From the NCBI GenBank assembly GCA_019636845.1, contig JAHBWV010000001.1:744001-808000 (forward strand): DNA of 64,000 nucleotides, in the 5' to 3' direction. This DNA comes from Phycisphaeraceae bacterium (GTDB lineage: Bacteria > Planctomycetota > Phycisphaerae > Phycisphaerales > UBA1924). Under the pieces are notes generated by a model. That model was not told the DNA's origin. It saw nothing but the letters and a program-made list of their open reading frames with translations, and ran no database searches. Positions within the stretch are counted from its first letter, which is position 1, and every line of letters starts with the position of its first letter. Both the position numbers and the translations under genes were made by a program. This document shows, in pieces, positions 54,607 through 63,896 of this stretch.

Positions 54607-55008
54607 ATGAGCGCGCCGTTGTGGATGCAGGCAGTTGGCGCAGCGGGAGGGGGCGCGATCGGTTCGTTGCTCCGGTTCGGCTGTTCGCACGTTCTGGCAG
54701 CGCAGGGTTGGTCTCACTGGCCGTTTTCGACCTTGCTTGTGAATGTTTCGGGTTGTGCGGCAATCGGTGTCTGTGCGAGGTACATGCAGGCAGCCGCTGA
54801 CGGCGGGCATGGGGGGATGTTCAGGGCGTTTGTGATGTACGGCGTGCTCGGCGGGCTGACGACGTTCTCCGCGCTCGGGATCGAGGTCTACGGTCCGCTT
54901 CAGTCCGGTCGTCCGTGGCATGCGCTCGGGATCTTGGCGGCGAATCTGGTGCTGGGTCTGGGGGCGGTCGCTGTCGGTTGGAGTGTGGGGCGGATGTTTC
55001 TTGCGTGA
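54607..55008 (+). CDS. crcB: Fluoride channel CrcB/Fluc
   Basis: 133 residues with four membrane spans. GAAGGGAIGSLLRFG at the N-terminus, LLVNVSGCAAIG with the conserved Asn, and VLGGLTTFSALGIE (GGxTTFS) are the family marks. Exports fluoride as a dual-topology dimer. ATG 54607 chosen over a longer frame lacking hydrophobic character. LOG-family gene follows after 11 bases. Confidence 0.92.
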   Translation: MSAPLWMQAVGAAGGGAIGSLLRFGCSHVLAAQGWSHWPFSTLLVNVSGCAAIGVCARYMQAAADGGHGGMFRAFVMYGVLGGLTTFSALGIEVYGPLQSGRPWHALGILAANLVLGLGAVAVGWSVGRMFLA

Positions 55009-55019
55009 GGATGATCGAG

Positions 55020-55847
55020 ATGCCTGGTCACTTTGATGATGAGACGGGTCCTGAAGGTCAGAAGGGGATGGGCGTCGGGGGTGCTGCGCGGGGCGATGAC
55101 CTTCGGACGGTGTGGGGGAAGATCACGGACAGCATCGAGGAGCGGCGGTTTCTTGCCGGACCTCGGACGCGGCGCGAGGAGTTTGGCCGGGCGGTCAGGA
55201 TTTTCGGTGAGACGATCCGTGGCTTCCGGCAGTTGCACTTTGCCGGGCCATGCGTGACGGTGTTCGGTTCGGCGCGCTTCGCAGAGGACCATCGGTATTA
55301 CCAGTTGGGGCGGGAGATGGGGAGACGGATCGGGAGGTTGGGTCTGACGACGATGACGGGCGGGGGGCCCGGGATCATGGAGGCGGCGAATCGTGGGGCG
55401 AGAGATGTCGGCGGGCGTTCGATCGGTTGCAACATCAAGTTGCCGATGGAGCAGGAGCCGAATCCGTACCTGGATAAGTTCGTGGAGTTCCGGTACTTCT
55501 TCGTGCGGAAGGTGATGCTCGTGAAGTACTCGTTCGCGTTCGTGGTTCTGCCGGGCGGGTTCGGGACGATGGACGAGGCGTTCGAGGTTGCGACGCTGAT
55601 CCAGACGGACAAGGTGCAGTCGTTTCCGGTGATCCTGATGGGGACGGATTACTGGGCTCCGCTGCGGGACTTCATCGCGGGGACGATGGTTGCCGAGCGG
55701 ACGATCTCGATGCAGGATGTTGATCTGCTGACCTTCACCGATGATCCGGAGGAGGCGGAGGCGATCATCCGGAGGAGCGCTCGGCTGCACGCGAAGGTGC
55801 TGGAGCGGCGGACGAAGCCCGCGGCGTTGCTGGGCGAGAGCGAGTAA
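55020..55847 (+). CDS. LOG-family (TIGR00730) nucleotide phosphoribohydrolase
   Basis: 275 residues. CVTVFGSARFAEDH, the GGGPGIMEAANRGA motif, and the active-site PGGFGTMDEAFEVATLIQ (PGGxGTxxE) are exact for cytokinin-activating LOG/YgdH-type enzymes, which release ribose phosphate from a nucleotide. The start ATG 55020 has GAGG eight bases ahead. A long N-terminal helix region before the Rossmann core is typical of the larger group. Likely co-transcribed with crcB. Confidence 0.92.
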   Translation: MPGHFDDETGPEGQKGMGVGGAARGDDLRTVWGKITDSIEERRFLAGPRTRREEFGRAVRIFGETIRGFRQLHFAGPCVTVFGSARFAEDHRYYQLGREMGRRIGRLGLTTMTGGGPGIMEAANRGARDVGGRSIGCNIKLPMEQEPNPYLDKFVEFRYFFVRKVMLVKYSFAFVVLPGGFGTMDEAFEVATLIQTDKVQSFPVILMGTDYWAPLRDFIAGTMVAERTISMQDVDLLTFTDDPEEAEAIIRRSARLHAKVLERRTKPAALLGESE

Positions 55848-55877
55848 GTCTGCTGTGGTCGTGCTGACGCGGAGGGC

Positions 55878-56906
55878 TTACTGGCCGGTGGTGTTGCGCG
55901 TGTTGTCTTTGGATCGCGGGGTCTGCACGTATGGGGCGGGCGAGTCCGCGGCATCGAGCCCGAGGAGCTGTCGCTTGGCGGCCCATTCGGCCTGCTCACG
56001 CTGGTTGTCGGATGTGATGGAGCCATCGCCGCCGGATGCGAGGGCGCGGATCGCTTCGATCTCGAGTCGCGTGAGTCGGAGGGCGTCGAGTTCGTAGTCT
56101 TTGAAGGCCTCGAGCGTGATGGGGACGATGGGTTCGAGGAGGGCGTACATGGCTCGGGCGAAGTCGCGGATCTCCTGCTGGGCGTGTGGGTCCATGCGGA
56201 GCGAGAGGAAGCGGAGTGTGTTGTGCAGGTCGCACTTCCAGTACCACTCTGTGTAGACGCTGACGGGGAGCCCGATGCGTGCCATCTCGCGGCTGACGCC
56301 TTTCTCGGTGAACTCCTGGTAGCGGGCGTACATGGCCTCGGTCTCGTCGAGGAAGCGGAGGAATTCTTCGGCGGTCTTGGCTTCGGCGGCGTCGTCTGCG
56401 CTGAAGGTCTGTTCGCCTCCCTGGCGGTTGCTCTTTGACTGCTTTCGGACCGACTCGAGAGAGGGTCGGTAGAAGCGATCTGGGACGATGGAGTAGCGAG
56501 CGGAGTATTCGTTGACGTTGGCGGTGCGGTGGCGGATCCACTGGCGGGCGATGAAGATGGGCATGGCGATGTGGAACTTGAGTTCCACCATCTCGAATGG
56601 GGTCGTGTGGCGATGGCGGAGGAGGTAGCGGATGAGGCCTCGGTCTTCGGAGACTTTCTTGGTGCCCTGGCCGTAGGAGACGCGTGCGGCCTGGACGATC
56701 GCGCTGTCGGCGGTCTGGCCCTCTGGGACGAGGCGGGGCATGGCATCGACGAGGGCGACGAATCCGTGCTCGTGGATCTTGATCTCCCAGCGAGATGAGC
56801 CGCCCATCACGTCGCGCATGGGAGATTCGGGCTGGATGCGCGAGAAGGCGTGTGTGTCTCTGCTCGGGTTGTGGTGCGTCTGCGGGCTTTGTGGGGCAGG
56901 GTTCAT
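55878..56906 (-). CDS. thyX: Flavin-dependent thymidylate synthase ThyX
   Basis: 342 residues from ATG 56906, with GGATGGAG ahead. Methylates dUMP using FAD and methylene-tetrahydrofolate. The ThyX motif reads RHRTANVNEYSARYS, with TTPFEMVELKFHIAMPIFIA before it and the C-terminal WKCDLHNTLRFLSLRMDPHA. Longer than the usual 220-300: an N-terminal extension of about 70 residues and a C-terminal tail. Divergent from the MBOAT gene. Confidence 0.95.
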   Translation of the reverse strand: MNPAPQSPQTHHNPSRDTHAFSRIQPESPMRDVMGGSSRWEIKIHEHGFVALVDAMPRLVPEGQTADSAIVQAARVSYGQGTKKVSEDRGLIRYLLRHRHTTPFEMVELKFHIAMPIFIARQWIRHRTANVNEYSARYSIVPDRFYRPSLESVRKQSKSNRQGGEQTFSADDAAEAKTAEEFLRFLDETEAMYARYQEFTEKGVSREMARIGLPVSVYTEWYWKCDLHNTLRFLSLRMDPHAQQEIRDFARAMYALLEPIVPITLEAFKDYELDALRLTRLEIEAIRALASGGDGSITSDNQREQAEWAAKRQLLGLDAADSPAPYVQTPRSKDNTRNTTGQ

Positions 56907-57105
56907 GTCGGCTCCATCCTGAAATCGCACCGGACTCCGCCGGCGGGTCGAGTGTAGCGAGACGAGGGCATGCCGGTCTGGAGTGAGGGGGCACCCGCAG
57001 GCGGGAGAGCGAGCGACGGCAGATCGATCTATCCTCCGGTCCCGCCGATGTTTCCGCGCGGGCATGCGGGCACCGACGCGTGTCGGAACGGGATGACGCT
57101 TCGAG

Positions 57106-58617
57106 ATGCTCTTTCACTCGTACACGTTTCTTTTTCTCTTTCTGCCCCTGGCCTGGGCCGGGTTCTATGCGTGCAACGGCATTCTGGGGCGTCGTGCGGG
57201 GCGTGCGTGGTTGCTTGGGGCGTCTTTGGTTTTTTATGCGTGGTGGAATCCGATCCATCTGCCGCTGCTACTCGGGTCGGTCGTGGTGAACTTCTGGCTC
57301 GCGCGTGCGGTGGGGGATGAGCGTCGAGAGGCGAGCGTTCGGAAGAGGTTGATGGTGCTCGGCGTGGTGGCGAATGTGGGGGCGCTCGCGTGGTTCAAGT
57401 ATCTGGACTTTGTGCTGCGTTCGACGCTGGGGACTCTGGGGTATGAGGTCGAGCCGACGGGGATCATGATTCCGCTGGCGATCTCTTTCTTCACGTTCCA
57501 GCAGATCGCGTACATCGTGGATGCGTACAAGGAGCCGGGGCGAGCGCGGTCGTTCATGGATTACGCGCTCTTTGTGACGTTCTTTCCGCAGTTGGTTGCG
57601 GGTCCGATCGTGCATCACAGCGAGTTGATGCCGCAGATCGCGGGGGTGGAGCCGTACCGGGCGCGGATGAGCAACCTGTCGATCGGGATGACGATGTTCA
57701 TTCTGGGGTTGTTCAAGAAGGTGGTGATCGCGGACGAGATCGCGCAGTGGCCTGACGCGATTTTCGGGGCGGCGGGTCGCGGGGATGCGCCGACAACCAT
57801 CCAGGCGTGGATCGGGATGCTGGGCTTTACGATGCAGGTGTACTTCGATTTCTCGGGGTACTCGGACATGGCGATAGGCCTGGCGCGGATGTTCGGGATC
57901 CGGCTTCCGATGAACTTCGACTCGCCGCTGAAGGCGACGGGGATCTCGGAGTTCTGGCGTCGCTGGCACATGACGCTCTCGCGTTTTCTGAAGCAGTATG
58001 TGTATGTGCCGCTGGGAGGTGGCCGTGCGGGGCGTGCGCGTGGGTACATGAATCTTGTGATCACGATGCTTGTGAGCGGGTTGTGGCACGGTGCGGCGTG
58101 GACATTTGTGGCTTTCGGTCTGCTGCACGGGATCTATCTGGTGATCCAGCAGATCTGGTCGAGGCGATTCCGTCTGAAGCCGGATGCGCCGCAGTGGAGG
58201 CGTACGTTCCGGTGCGCGTGGGCGAGGTTGCTGACGTTCATGGCGTTCGCGTTCAGTCTGATTCTGTTTCGCTCGTCGAGTTTCGAGGGTGCGTGGCTGA
58301 TGCTCAAGGGCGTGGTGGGTGCCGGGGCGAGTGAGGGTTCGGGTGTGGTTTCGGTTGATCAGACACGGGCGTTGATTTGGATCGGCTCGGCGTGGATCAT
58401 CGCGTGGACGATGCCGAACGTGCAGGAGTTCATGCGGCGTTGGTCGCCCGCGCTGGATTGGTCGCCATCGCGGACGAAGTGGCGTTTCTGGACGTTGCAG
58501 GTTGCGTATCCGGCGTGGGGTCCGAATCCGCTGTGGGCGGTGCCGCTGGTTGCGATGCTGGTGTGGAGCGTGCTGAGTCTGGATCGGGTGGCGATCTTTG
58601 TGTATTGGCAGTTCTGA
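57106..58617 (+). CDS. MBOAT family O-acyltransferase (AlgI type)
   Basis: 503 residues, ten to eleven membrane spans. PLAISFFTFQQIAYIVDAYK, FPQLVAGPIVHHSEL, FSGYSDMAIGLARMFGIRLP, NFDSPLKATGISEFWRRWHM and the catalytic His in LVSGLWHGAAWTFV are the AlgI/DltB hallmarks. Carries acetyl groups across the inner membrane for polysaccharide O-acetylation. Acts with the periplasmic protein encoded one base after its stop. No alginate genes nearby, so the polymer is unknown. Confidence 0.95.
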   Translation: MLFHSYTFLFLFLPLAWAGFYACNGILGRRAGRAWLLGASLVFYAWWNPIHLPLLLGSVVVNFWLARAVGDERREASVRKRLMVLGVVANVGALAWFKYLDFVLRSTLGTLGYEVEPTGIMIPLAISFFTFQQIAYIVDAYKEPGRARSFMDYALFVTFFPQLVAGPIVHHSELMPQIAGVEPYRARMSNLSIGMTMFILGLFKKVVIADEIAQWPDAIFGAAGRGDAPTTIQAWIGMLGFTMQVYFDFSGYSDMAIGLARMFGIRLPMNFDSPLKATGISEFWRRWHMTLSRFLKQYVYVPLGGGRAGRARGYMNLVITMLVSGLWHGAAWTFVAFGLLHGIYLVIQQIWSRRFRLKPDAPQWRRTFRCAWARLLTFMAFAFSLILFRSSSFEGAWLMLKGVVGAGASEGSGVVSVDQTRALIWIGSAWIIAWTMPNVQEFMRRWSPALDWSPSRTKWRFWTLQVAYPAWGPNPLWAVPLVAMLVWSVLSLDRVAIFVYWQF

Positions 58618-58618
58618 T

Positions 58619-59914
58619 ATGAGCGAGCATGCGGGGATCACGAGCGGGAGAGCGAGCGGCACGGCGCTGGCGCGCACGCATGCGCCGTTTGTGGCGGCTT
58701 TGCTTGCGTTGTCACTGCTGGTGTTCGGTGGGATCGCGGCGTTCAACGTGGCAGTGGATCCGTTCCGCGCGTTCAGGACGGAGTTCAGCGAGAAGCGGTT
58801 TGCGAGTGCGTGGGTTGGGACGAGGCGTGTGTCGAAGGGTGAGGTGTTGAGGCACAGCGAGTGCCGCGTGCTGCTGCTCGGGACCTCGCGCGTCGAGCGT
58901 GGGTTCGACCCAGCGCACCCGGGGTTCGGCGGTGTGGCTGGGGGCGGGTGCAACATGGGGCTGGGGGCAACGAATCTGTGGGAGGGTTTGCGGGTCTTTC
59001 GTTATGCGGTTCGGCACGAGCCGCTGGAGCATGTGGTGCTCGGACTGGACATGCTGATGTTCAACGCGAACAGGCAGTTTGAGTGGGACTTCCGTCAGTC
59101 GATCTTCAACGAGTCGCGTCGCTATCCGGACTATCGCTTGGGGACGCTGCTGAGTCGGTACGCGATCGATTCGTCGCGGAAGGTGATTGAGCGGTCGCGG
59201 ATGAGCGTAACGGATGCGAACGACGATCGCGGATTCCTGGCGCGGGGCGTTCACTCGGGGTTTGACTATCGGGGCGAGTCGGTCAAGTTGCTGCGCGGGT
59301 TCATGACGAACCCGAAGAGTTACGGCCCATATGTGGACGACGGCTCGCGATGGGCGATGCTGGACGAGATTCTGAGAACGTGCCGCGAGAGGGGGATTCG
59401 CCTGACGATCGTGCTGCCTCCGAGTCACGCGCTGGACATGGAGATGCTCTGGGTGAGCGGGAACTGGGGTGCGTTCGAGGTGTGGAAGCGTCGGATCGTT
59501 GAGATGGCGGATGCGGAGAACGCGCGGGCTTCGGAGGAGGCCGCGGGCGCATGGCGGGTTCCGGTGTGGGACTTCACCACGCACGCGGGGAGGAATGCGG
59601 AGGAGTTGCCCCGGAGGGCAGAGGGGGAGCAGTGGCGTGCGATGCGGGACTGGCTGGAGACGAGCCACTTCACGAAGGAGTATGGCGACGATGTGATCGC
59701 GCGGATGACGGGTGTGCAGCGTGAGGGGCGCGAGATGCCGGGGGAGGATATTGGTGTGCGGCTGACGGGCGAGAACATTGAGGCGCATCTCGCGCGATTG
59801 CGTTCTGATCGTGGCTGGTTCGTCAGGGCGTTTCCGACTGATGCGAGGATGGTTCGCAATCTCTGGGAGCAGGCCAAGCGGGCGCGTCGGGAGAGCGCGG
59901 CGGAGGGTGGGTGA
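58619..59914 (+). CDS. Periplasmic partner of the MBOAT enzyme, SGNH/AlgX-AlgJ-like
   Basis: 431 residues. One N-terminal span (APFVAALLALSLLVFGGIAA) followed by a large periplasmic part. SECRVLLLGTSRVERGFDPA and the later IRLTIVLPPSHALDMEMLW resemble the SGNH-like fold of AlgJ/AlgX/DltD-type partners; the catalytic Ser of the G-T-S-R block is seen, the later His is in SHFTKEYGDDVI. It would receive acetyl groups from the MBOAT protein. Translationally coupled by position. Confidence 0.8.
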   Translation: MSEHAGITSGRASGTALARTHAPFVAALLALSLLVFGGIAAFNVAVDPFRAFRTEFSEKRFASAWVGTRRVSKGEVLRHSECRVLLLGTSRVERGFDPAHPGFGGVAGGGCNMGLGATNLWEGLRVFRYAVRHEPLEHVVLGLDMLMFNANRQFEWDFRQSIFNESRRYPDYRLGTLLSRYAIDSSRKVIERSRMSVTDANDDRGFLARGVHSGFDYRGESVKLLRGFMTNPKSYGPYVDDGSRWAMLDEILRTCRERGIRLTIVLPPSHALDMEMLWVSGNWGAFEVWKRRIVEMADAENARASEEAAGAWRVPVWDFTTHAGRNAEELPRRAEGEQWRAMRDWLETSHFTKEYGDDVIARMTGVQREGREMPGEDIGVRLTGENIEAHLARLRSDRGWFVRAFPTDARMVRNLWEQAKRARRESAAEGG

Positions 59915-59954
59915 GCGGGTGCTGAGTGGGGCGGGGCTTGCCTCGTGGAGTGAT

Positions 59955-61853
59955 TCAGTCTTCGGTGGGCGGTGGTGGAGGCGGCAGGGGCGGGAAGAGC
60001 ACCCAGTCGCCATCGATGTTGTCTCGGCTGGTGCTGACGGCCATCAGGGCATCGACCTGTTCGCGTGGCTTCCATGCCCCGACGAAGACCGAGTCGGGTC
60101 TCTTTGGGCGTCGCCCGCCATCGTCCTTTCGATCGACACCGACGGAGTAGATCACGGGTAAGCCATCGATCAGTGTGTATCGGATCGGCTCACCGTCGAA
60201 GACATCCGGCGGGATCGCGGGGAGCAGGTCGGGCACCAGTGATTCGAGTGAAGCCGGGTATGCGCCCGTGCGGCGCTTGGAGAGGGTCACGGCGATCGCT
60301 ACAAGTGTGGCGTCGCGTGTCTGCGTGTAGCGATGGGCTGCGGAAGCGGCCTTGCCCACGGCGGCGATGAGGTCGGCGATAATGGCGTATCGCTGACGCC
60401 AGAGGAAGTCTGACGTGCGTGCGTCGATATGCTCGCCGGGATCGCCGGACCAGGTCCAGAGGGGTCTGCGTGCAGCGGCTATCGCGGCGGCCATGAGCGC
60501 GTCGTACTCGCGCTTCATGGATGCACGATCGGCGAGCATCGCGGTGGCGATCGGATCGGCGAGGCTTTGCGGCGCGTGAGCGTCAGGCCCTGAGATGATC
60601 TCGTGCATGAAGCGCATGCCCTTGGCGGTGACGCGGCCGTTGCCCCGGCCATCGTCGGTGTAGACGCGTTGGAGCGTGTCGTCGAAGATGGATGCTTCGG
60701 AGGCGTATCGGACGATCTCATCTTTGTCGCGCGGGAAGGCAGAGAGCGAGTGCGCGAGCGCGATGAGTTCCTGCTGGGAGAGCAGGTCGGGAGTGTGATG
60801 GAGTACTTCATGGATCTCTTCGCATGCGCGGGTGGCGAGGGCGATCGCGACGAGATCCGAGATGAGGAAGGGGAGCTCGCGTGTGTGCTCGGCCATGCCG
60901 AGGATGGTCCGGATGTTCTTTGCGATTCGTGGCCCGTCACTCTGCTCTCTTGCGAGCATGCAGTCGAGGATGAGGAGGTGCGAGAACTTTCGGAACTCGC
61001 CGAGGGATGGGAGGAGGATACCGATCGCGGGCGGATTGTCCGGCCAGTCAGGATCTTCCAGCGGCTGGATGTCTTTGCCTTGCTTGGCCCAGGGGGAATC
61101 GGGCTCGATGTGGACGCCGAGGATGTATCCGAGGCGGGGCATCGCTGCCGCGGCGTGTGCGTGCTCGATCGCGGTTCTGTTCGCCTCAAGGTTCGCGAGG
61201 GCAAGCCCTCGATAGGGAGAGCCCGCGGGGACGCGCGGCCATTGGGCCTGAGGTGTCATCAGTTCATCGGGTGCTGGTGAGAACGCGGCGATCGCGAGTC
61301 TGTAACGGGACCATGCGCGTTCTTCGGCAGGGATCGAGAGGGCGGGAGCGTTGAGGGTCGCGATGGTGTTGGTGCGAGGCACGGGCCTCCCGGTGTGGTA
61401 GCGGATGAGCAGAAAGAGGTAGATGAGAATGCACGCAACCAATATGAACCCGATGCCCTTCCACGCGAGGATCCAGAATTTCCATGGGAGCGGGCGGGCC
61501 TGTTTCTTGGTGCGCCTGATGAGTCGGGCGGCGACGGCTGCATCTCCGAAGGACGCGATAAGTTCATCCGGTGTGCGTCCCGCATCGAGCCCGTCGCGGA
61601 AGTGGGCGATGAGTTCCGCGCCGACCTCGGCCTTCTCGATGCGCCAGAGGCGCGTAGATCGGACGGTGCGGAGGACGATGTCGCGGAGCGTGGACGGGAG
61701 CGCGGCCTGTTCGCACGCGCGGTCGATGTCGAGTCGGCCTGTGAGGCGTCCCCTGAGCGCATCGCGAAGGGGCGTGGAGCGCATCAAATGCAGCGTGCCG
61801 GACTGTTGGCGTGGAGTTGAGCCCGTGGGGTTGGAGTTCGTTGGTTCGCTCAT
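59955..61853 (-). CDS. Membrane protein with HAAS-like N-terminal domain
   Basis: 632 residues from ATG 61853, with GGAGG seven bases ahead; the ATG overlaps the stop of the PadR gene. N-terminal helices (EKAEVGAELIAHFRDGLDAG, then PDELIASFGD) are like the HAAS domain that often pairs with PadR regulators. One membrane span at about residues 125-145 (ILAWKGIGFILVACILIYLF), then a large helical periplasmic region of unknown fold, ending in a Pro tail. Probably a sensor or target of the PadR protein. Confidence 0.8.
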   Translation of the reverse strand: MSEPTNSNPTGSTPRQQSGTLHLMRSTPLRDALRGRLTGRLDIDRACEQAALPSTLRDIVLRTVRSTRLWRIEKAEVGAELIAHFRDGLDAGRTPDELIASFGDAAVAARLIRRTKKQARPLPWKFWILAWKGIGFILVACILIYLFLLIRYHTGRPVPRTNTIATLNAPALSIPAEERAWSRYRLAIAAFSPAPDELMTPQAQWPRVPAGSPYRGLALANLEANRTAIEHAHAAAAMPRLGYILGVHIEPDSPWAKQGKDIQPLEDPDWPDNPPAIGILLPSLGEFRKFSHLLILDCMLAREQSDGPRIAKNIRTILGMAEHTRELPFLISDLVAIALATRACEEIHEVLHHTPDLLSQQELIALAHSLSAFPRDKDEIVRYASEASIFDDTLQRVYTDDGRGNGRVTAKGMRFMHEIISGPDAHAPQSLADPIATAMLADRASMKREYDALMAAAIAAARRPLWTWSGDPGEHIDARTSDFLWRQRYAIIADLIAAVGKAASAAHRYTQTRDATLVAIAVTLSKRRTGAYPASLESLVPDLLPAIPPDVFDGEPIRYTLIDGLPVIYSVGVDRKDDGGRRPKRPDSVFVGAWKPREQVDALMAVSTSRDNIDGDWVLFPPLPPPPPPTED

Positions 61854-62218
61854 GACGCACCTCCCGCTGGTGCGGGTTCGGGCGCGATGGTTCGGGTGGC
61901 GATGCCGATGGCGCGCATGGCGTCGATGACGCGAGACCACTGCTCGGTGTCGGTGGCCAGCCGCTTGCGACCCTTGTCGGTAAGCGTGTAGTACTTGCGA
62001 TCGCGACCGTCCACGGTCCGCCAGACGCCCTGGATCATCGACTTGGCTTCCAGCCCATACAGCATGGGGTAGAGCGTGCTTTGGCCCATGGCGAGGATGC
62101 CGCCGGTGCGGGCGCTAAGGGCCTCGACGAGTTCGTAGCCGTACATCTCTTGGCGTTCGAGGAGCTTGAGAACAGCGACGGGCCCGGCACCACGCATGAG
62201 TTCACGCTCGATCTTCAT
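61850..62218 (-). CDS. PadR-family transcriptional regulator
   Basis: 122 residues from ATG 62218, GGAG seven bases ahead. Winged helix with GPVAVLKLLERQEMYGYELV, TGGILAMGQSTLYPMLYGLE and DRKYYTLTDKGRKRL, the PadR signature. Represses an adjacent gene, here likely itself plus the HAAS-like protein. A palindrome sits in the promoter just upstream. Confidence 0.93.
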   Translation of the reverse strand: MKIERELMRGAGPVAVLKLLERQEMYGYELVEALSARTGGILAMGQSTLYPMLYGLEAKSMIQGVWRTVDGRDRKYYTLTDKGRKRLATDTEQWSRVIDAMRAIGIATRTIAPEPAPAGGAS

Positions 62219-62279
62219 GGACAGCTCCACGGTATGTGAGTGGGGGAAATCGGGGTCTGGGAGCGATGCTCTGGTTCGT

Positions 62280-62300
62280 ATACTATGCGTACCATAGTAT
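62280..62300. promoter_or_regulatory. Operator-like inverted repeat in the padR promoter
   Basis: Perfect arms ATACTATG and CATAGTAT with a five-base middle CGTAC. It covers the -10 and most of the spacer of the promoter at 62280-62308, as expected of autoregulation. Confidence 0.7.
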
Positions 62301-62308
62301 GTACGCAA
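62280..62308 (-). promoter_or_regulatory. Promoter of the padR operon
   Basis: Minus strand TTGCGT (62303-62308), 17-base spacer, TAGTAT (62280-62285). Start of transcription expected near 62273, about 55 bases before the ATG. Confidence 0.55.
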
Positions 62309-62352
62309 GGGGTATAGGGCGGATTCGCAGAAACATCGAAGTTTTGGGTTTG

Positions 62353-63885
62353 TCACTCGCCGGAGACTGGGATGAGTTGGATCTGGAAGGTGAGGTGGCG
62401 CGTGCCGCGGCGGGCGGAGAGGGTGACCGTTTCGCCGGATTGGTATGAGCCGAGGATTCTGACGAGTTCGAAGACGTCTCGGGTGGGGCGTCCGTTGACG
62501 GCGTAGATGACATCGGCGGGGCGGATGCCGCTGGTTCGTGCTGAACGTGAGGCGGCTTGGGTGACGACAGGGCCGTCTCCGGAGCCGGGATCGACATCGA
62601 TGCCGAGGCCGACGCGTCCCTCTTTGCCTCCTGGCTCGGGGACTGTCGGCAGAGCTTTGAGCCAGTCGCGGTACATGGCGTTGAGGCCTTTGAGGTCTGT
62701 GTCGAGCGTGTTGAGAATGGCCGCGATACCGGATGGGTCGTCGGCGAAGGTGGATATGTAGGTCTGGTACCAGTTGCCGAGAGCGCCTTTGTCGTGCAGG
62801 AAGAGGAAGACAGCGCGGCACTCTGCGTAGCGGGCCATGGTGCGTCCGCCGGCGGTGAACTTGTCGCGTGGGATGGCCGCGAGCTCTTCGATGGGCGTCA
62901 GACGCCCTGCGTTCAGCAAGCGTTTGACGGTGTTGGTTCGCCAGGAAGGGACCGGTGTGAGCGTGCCGTTGATGATGTCGTAGTCTTCAACGAGGGAGCA
63001 GAGCCCTTCCTGGATCCAGATGGGGTGTTGCTGGCCTCGGCGCGTGGCGGATCGCCAGTGCAGGACGTGGAAGAACTCGTGTCGGAGGGTGCCCCCGAGG
63101 TCCTGGGCGACAAGGAGCTTTCGATCGTGGTCGTAGGCACCGCCGATGCCGCTGAAGTTGTTGCGCGAAGCGGGGCCGTAGGTCATGGCGACCCATCGGA
63201 GGAAGTCCTGCCGATTGGGGAGGATGACGGTGACGTAGGGATCCTGTGGGGAGTCAGCGGTTGCGGCGGGATCGAGGTCTTTGAAAACGCTTGCGATGCC
63301 CCAGTCGGCGAGTCGGGCGAGTTCGTCGCGGGCAATGGCGAAGGAGTCTGGGTCGTATGCGGTCGCGTAGATGAGCCGGTGTGTCTCGTCGGTCTCATAG
63401 ATGTAGACGTCGCCGTACATCGCTCGGACTTGTCCGAGGTTCGCATCGGCCCGCGCCTTGGTGATGGCTTCCCAGTTCTCGATGAGCGAGGTGTATCCGG
63501 GCTCGTTCCTGATGGACTGGAGATCGGGATCGGTCGTCAGTTGGCGGTGGTCGATGAAGCCGAGTTCGATGGCGCGGTGGAGGTGGTCGATCGCCTGGGC
63601 GGTCTCGCGGAGGCGAGCGTGGACGCACGCGAGGTTGTAGTGAACGACGAAGCTGGATGGTTGGAGTGCGAGCTGTTCCTGGAGGGCTTCTCGGGCGGCT
63701 TCGTAGTCGCCGGATGTGATCGCGCGGAACGCACGCGACTGTGCTTCGGCTGCCTCGTCGGTTGCGGAGTGGGGCGGGGGCGAGCGGGGTGCGTCTTCCT
63801 GCGCGAGCGCGGGTTGGCCGAGGGATACCAGCGATGCGATGGCAGCGAGCCGGATGGAGCCGCGTTTATGTCCGGTGTGCTGCAT
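62353..63885 (-). CDS. Secreted TPR-HExxH peptidase-PDZ protein
   Basis: 510 residues. Signal peptide IRLAAIASLVSLGQPALAQ, a TPR-like segment (FRAITSGDYEAAREALQEQL, then LHRAIELGFIDH), a zinc peptidase region with TLRHEFFHVLHWR (HExxH) and a following Glu in WIQEGLCSLVEDYD, the gluzincin peptidase-MA-like pattern, and a PDZ domain (LGIDVDPGSGDGPVV, IRPADVIYAVNGRPT). Export to the periplasm or beyond inferred. Start at 63885 taken; the ribosome binding site is weak. Confidence 0.85.
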   Translation of the reverse strand: MQHTGHKRGSIRLAAIASLVSLGQPALAQEDAPRSPPPHSATDEAAEAQSRAFRAITSGDYEAAREALQEQLALQPSSFVVHYNLACVHARLRETAQAIDHLHRAIELGFIDHRQLTTDPDLQSIRNEPGYTSLIENWEAITKARADANLGQVRAMYGDVYIYETDETHRLIYATAYDPDSFAIARDELARLADWGIASVFKDLDPAATADSPQDPYVTVILPNRQDFLRWVAMTYGPASRNNFSGIGGAYDHDRKLLVAQDLGGTLRHEFFHVLHWRSATRRGQQHPIWIQEGLCSLVEDYDIINGTLTPVPSWRTNTVKRLLNAGRLTPIEELAAIPRDKFTAGGRTMARYAECRAVFLFLHDKGALGNWYQTYISTFADDPSGIAAILNTLDTDLKGLNAMYRDWLKALPTVPEPGGKEGRVGLGIDVDPGSGDGPVVTQAASRSARTSGIRPADVIYAVNGRPTRDVFELVRILGSYQSGETVTLSARRGTRHLTFQIQLIPVSGE

Positions 63886-63896
63886 CGGGCGGGGTC

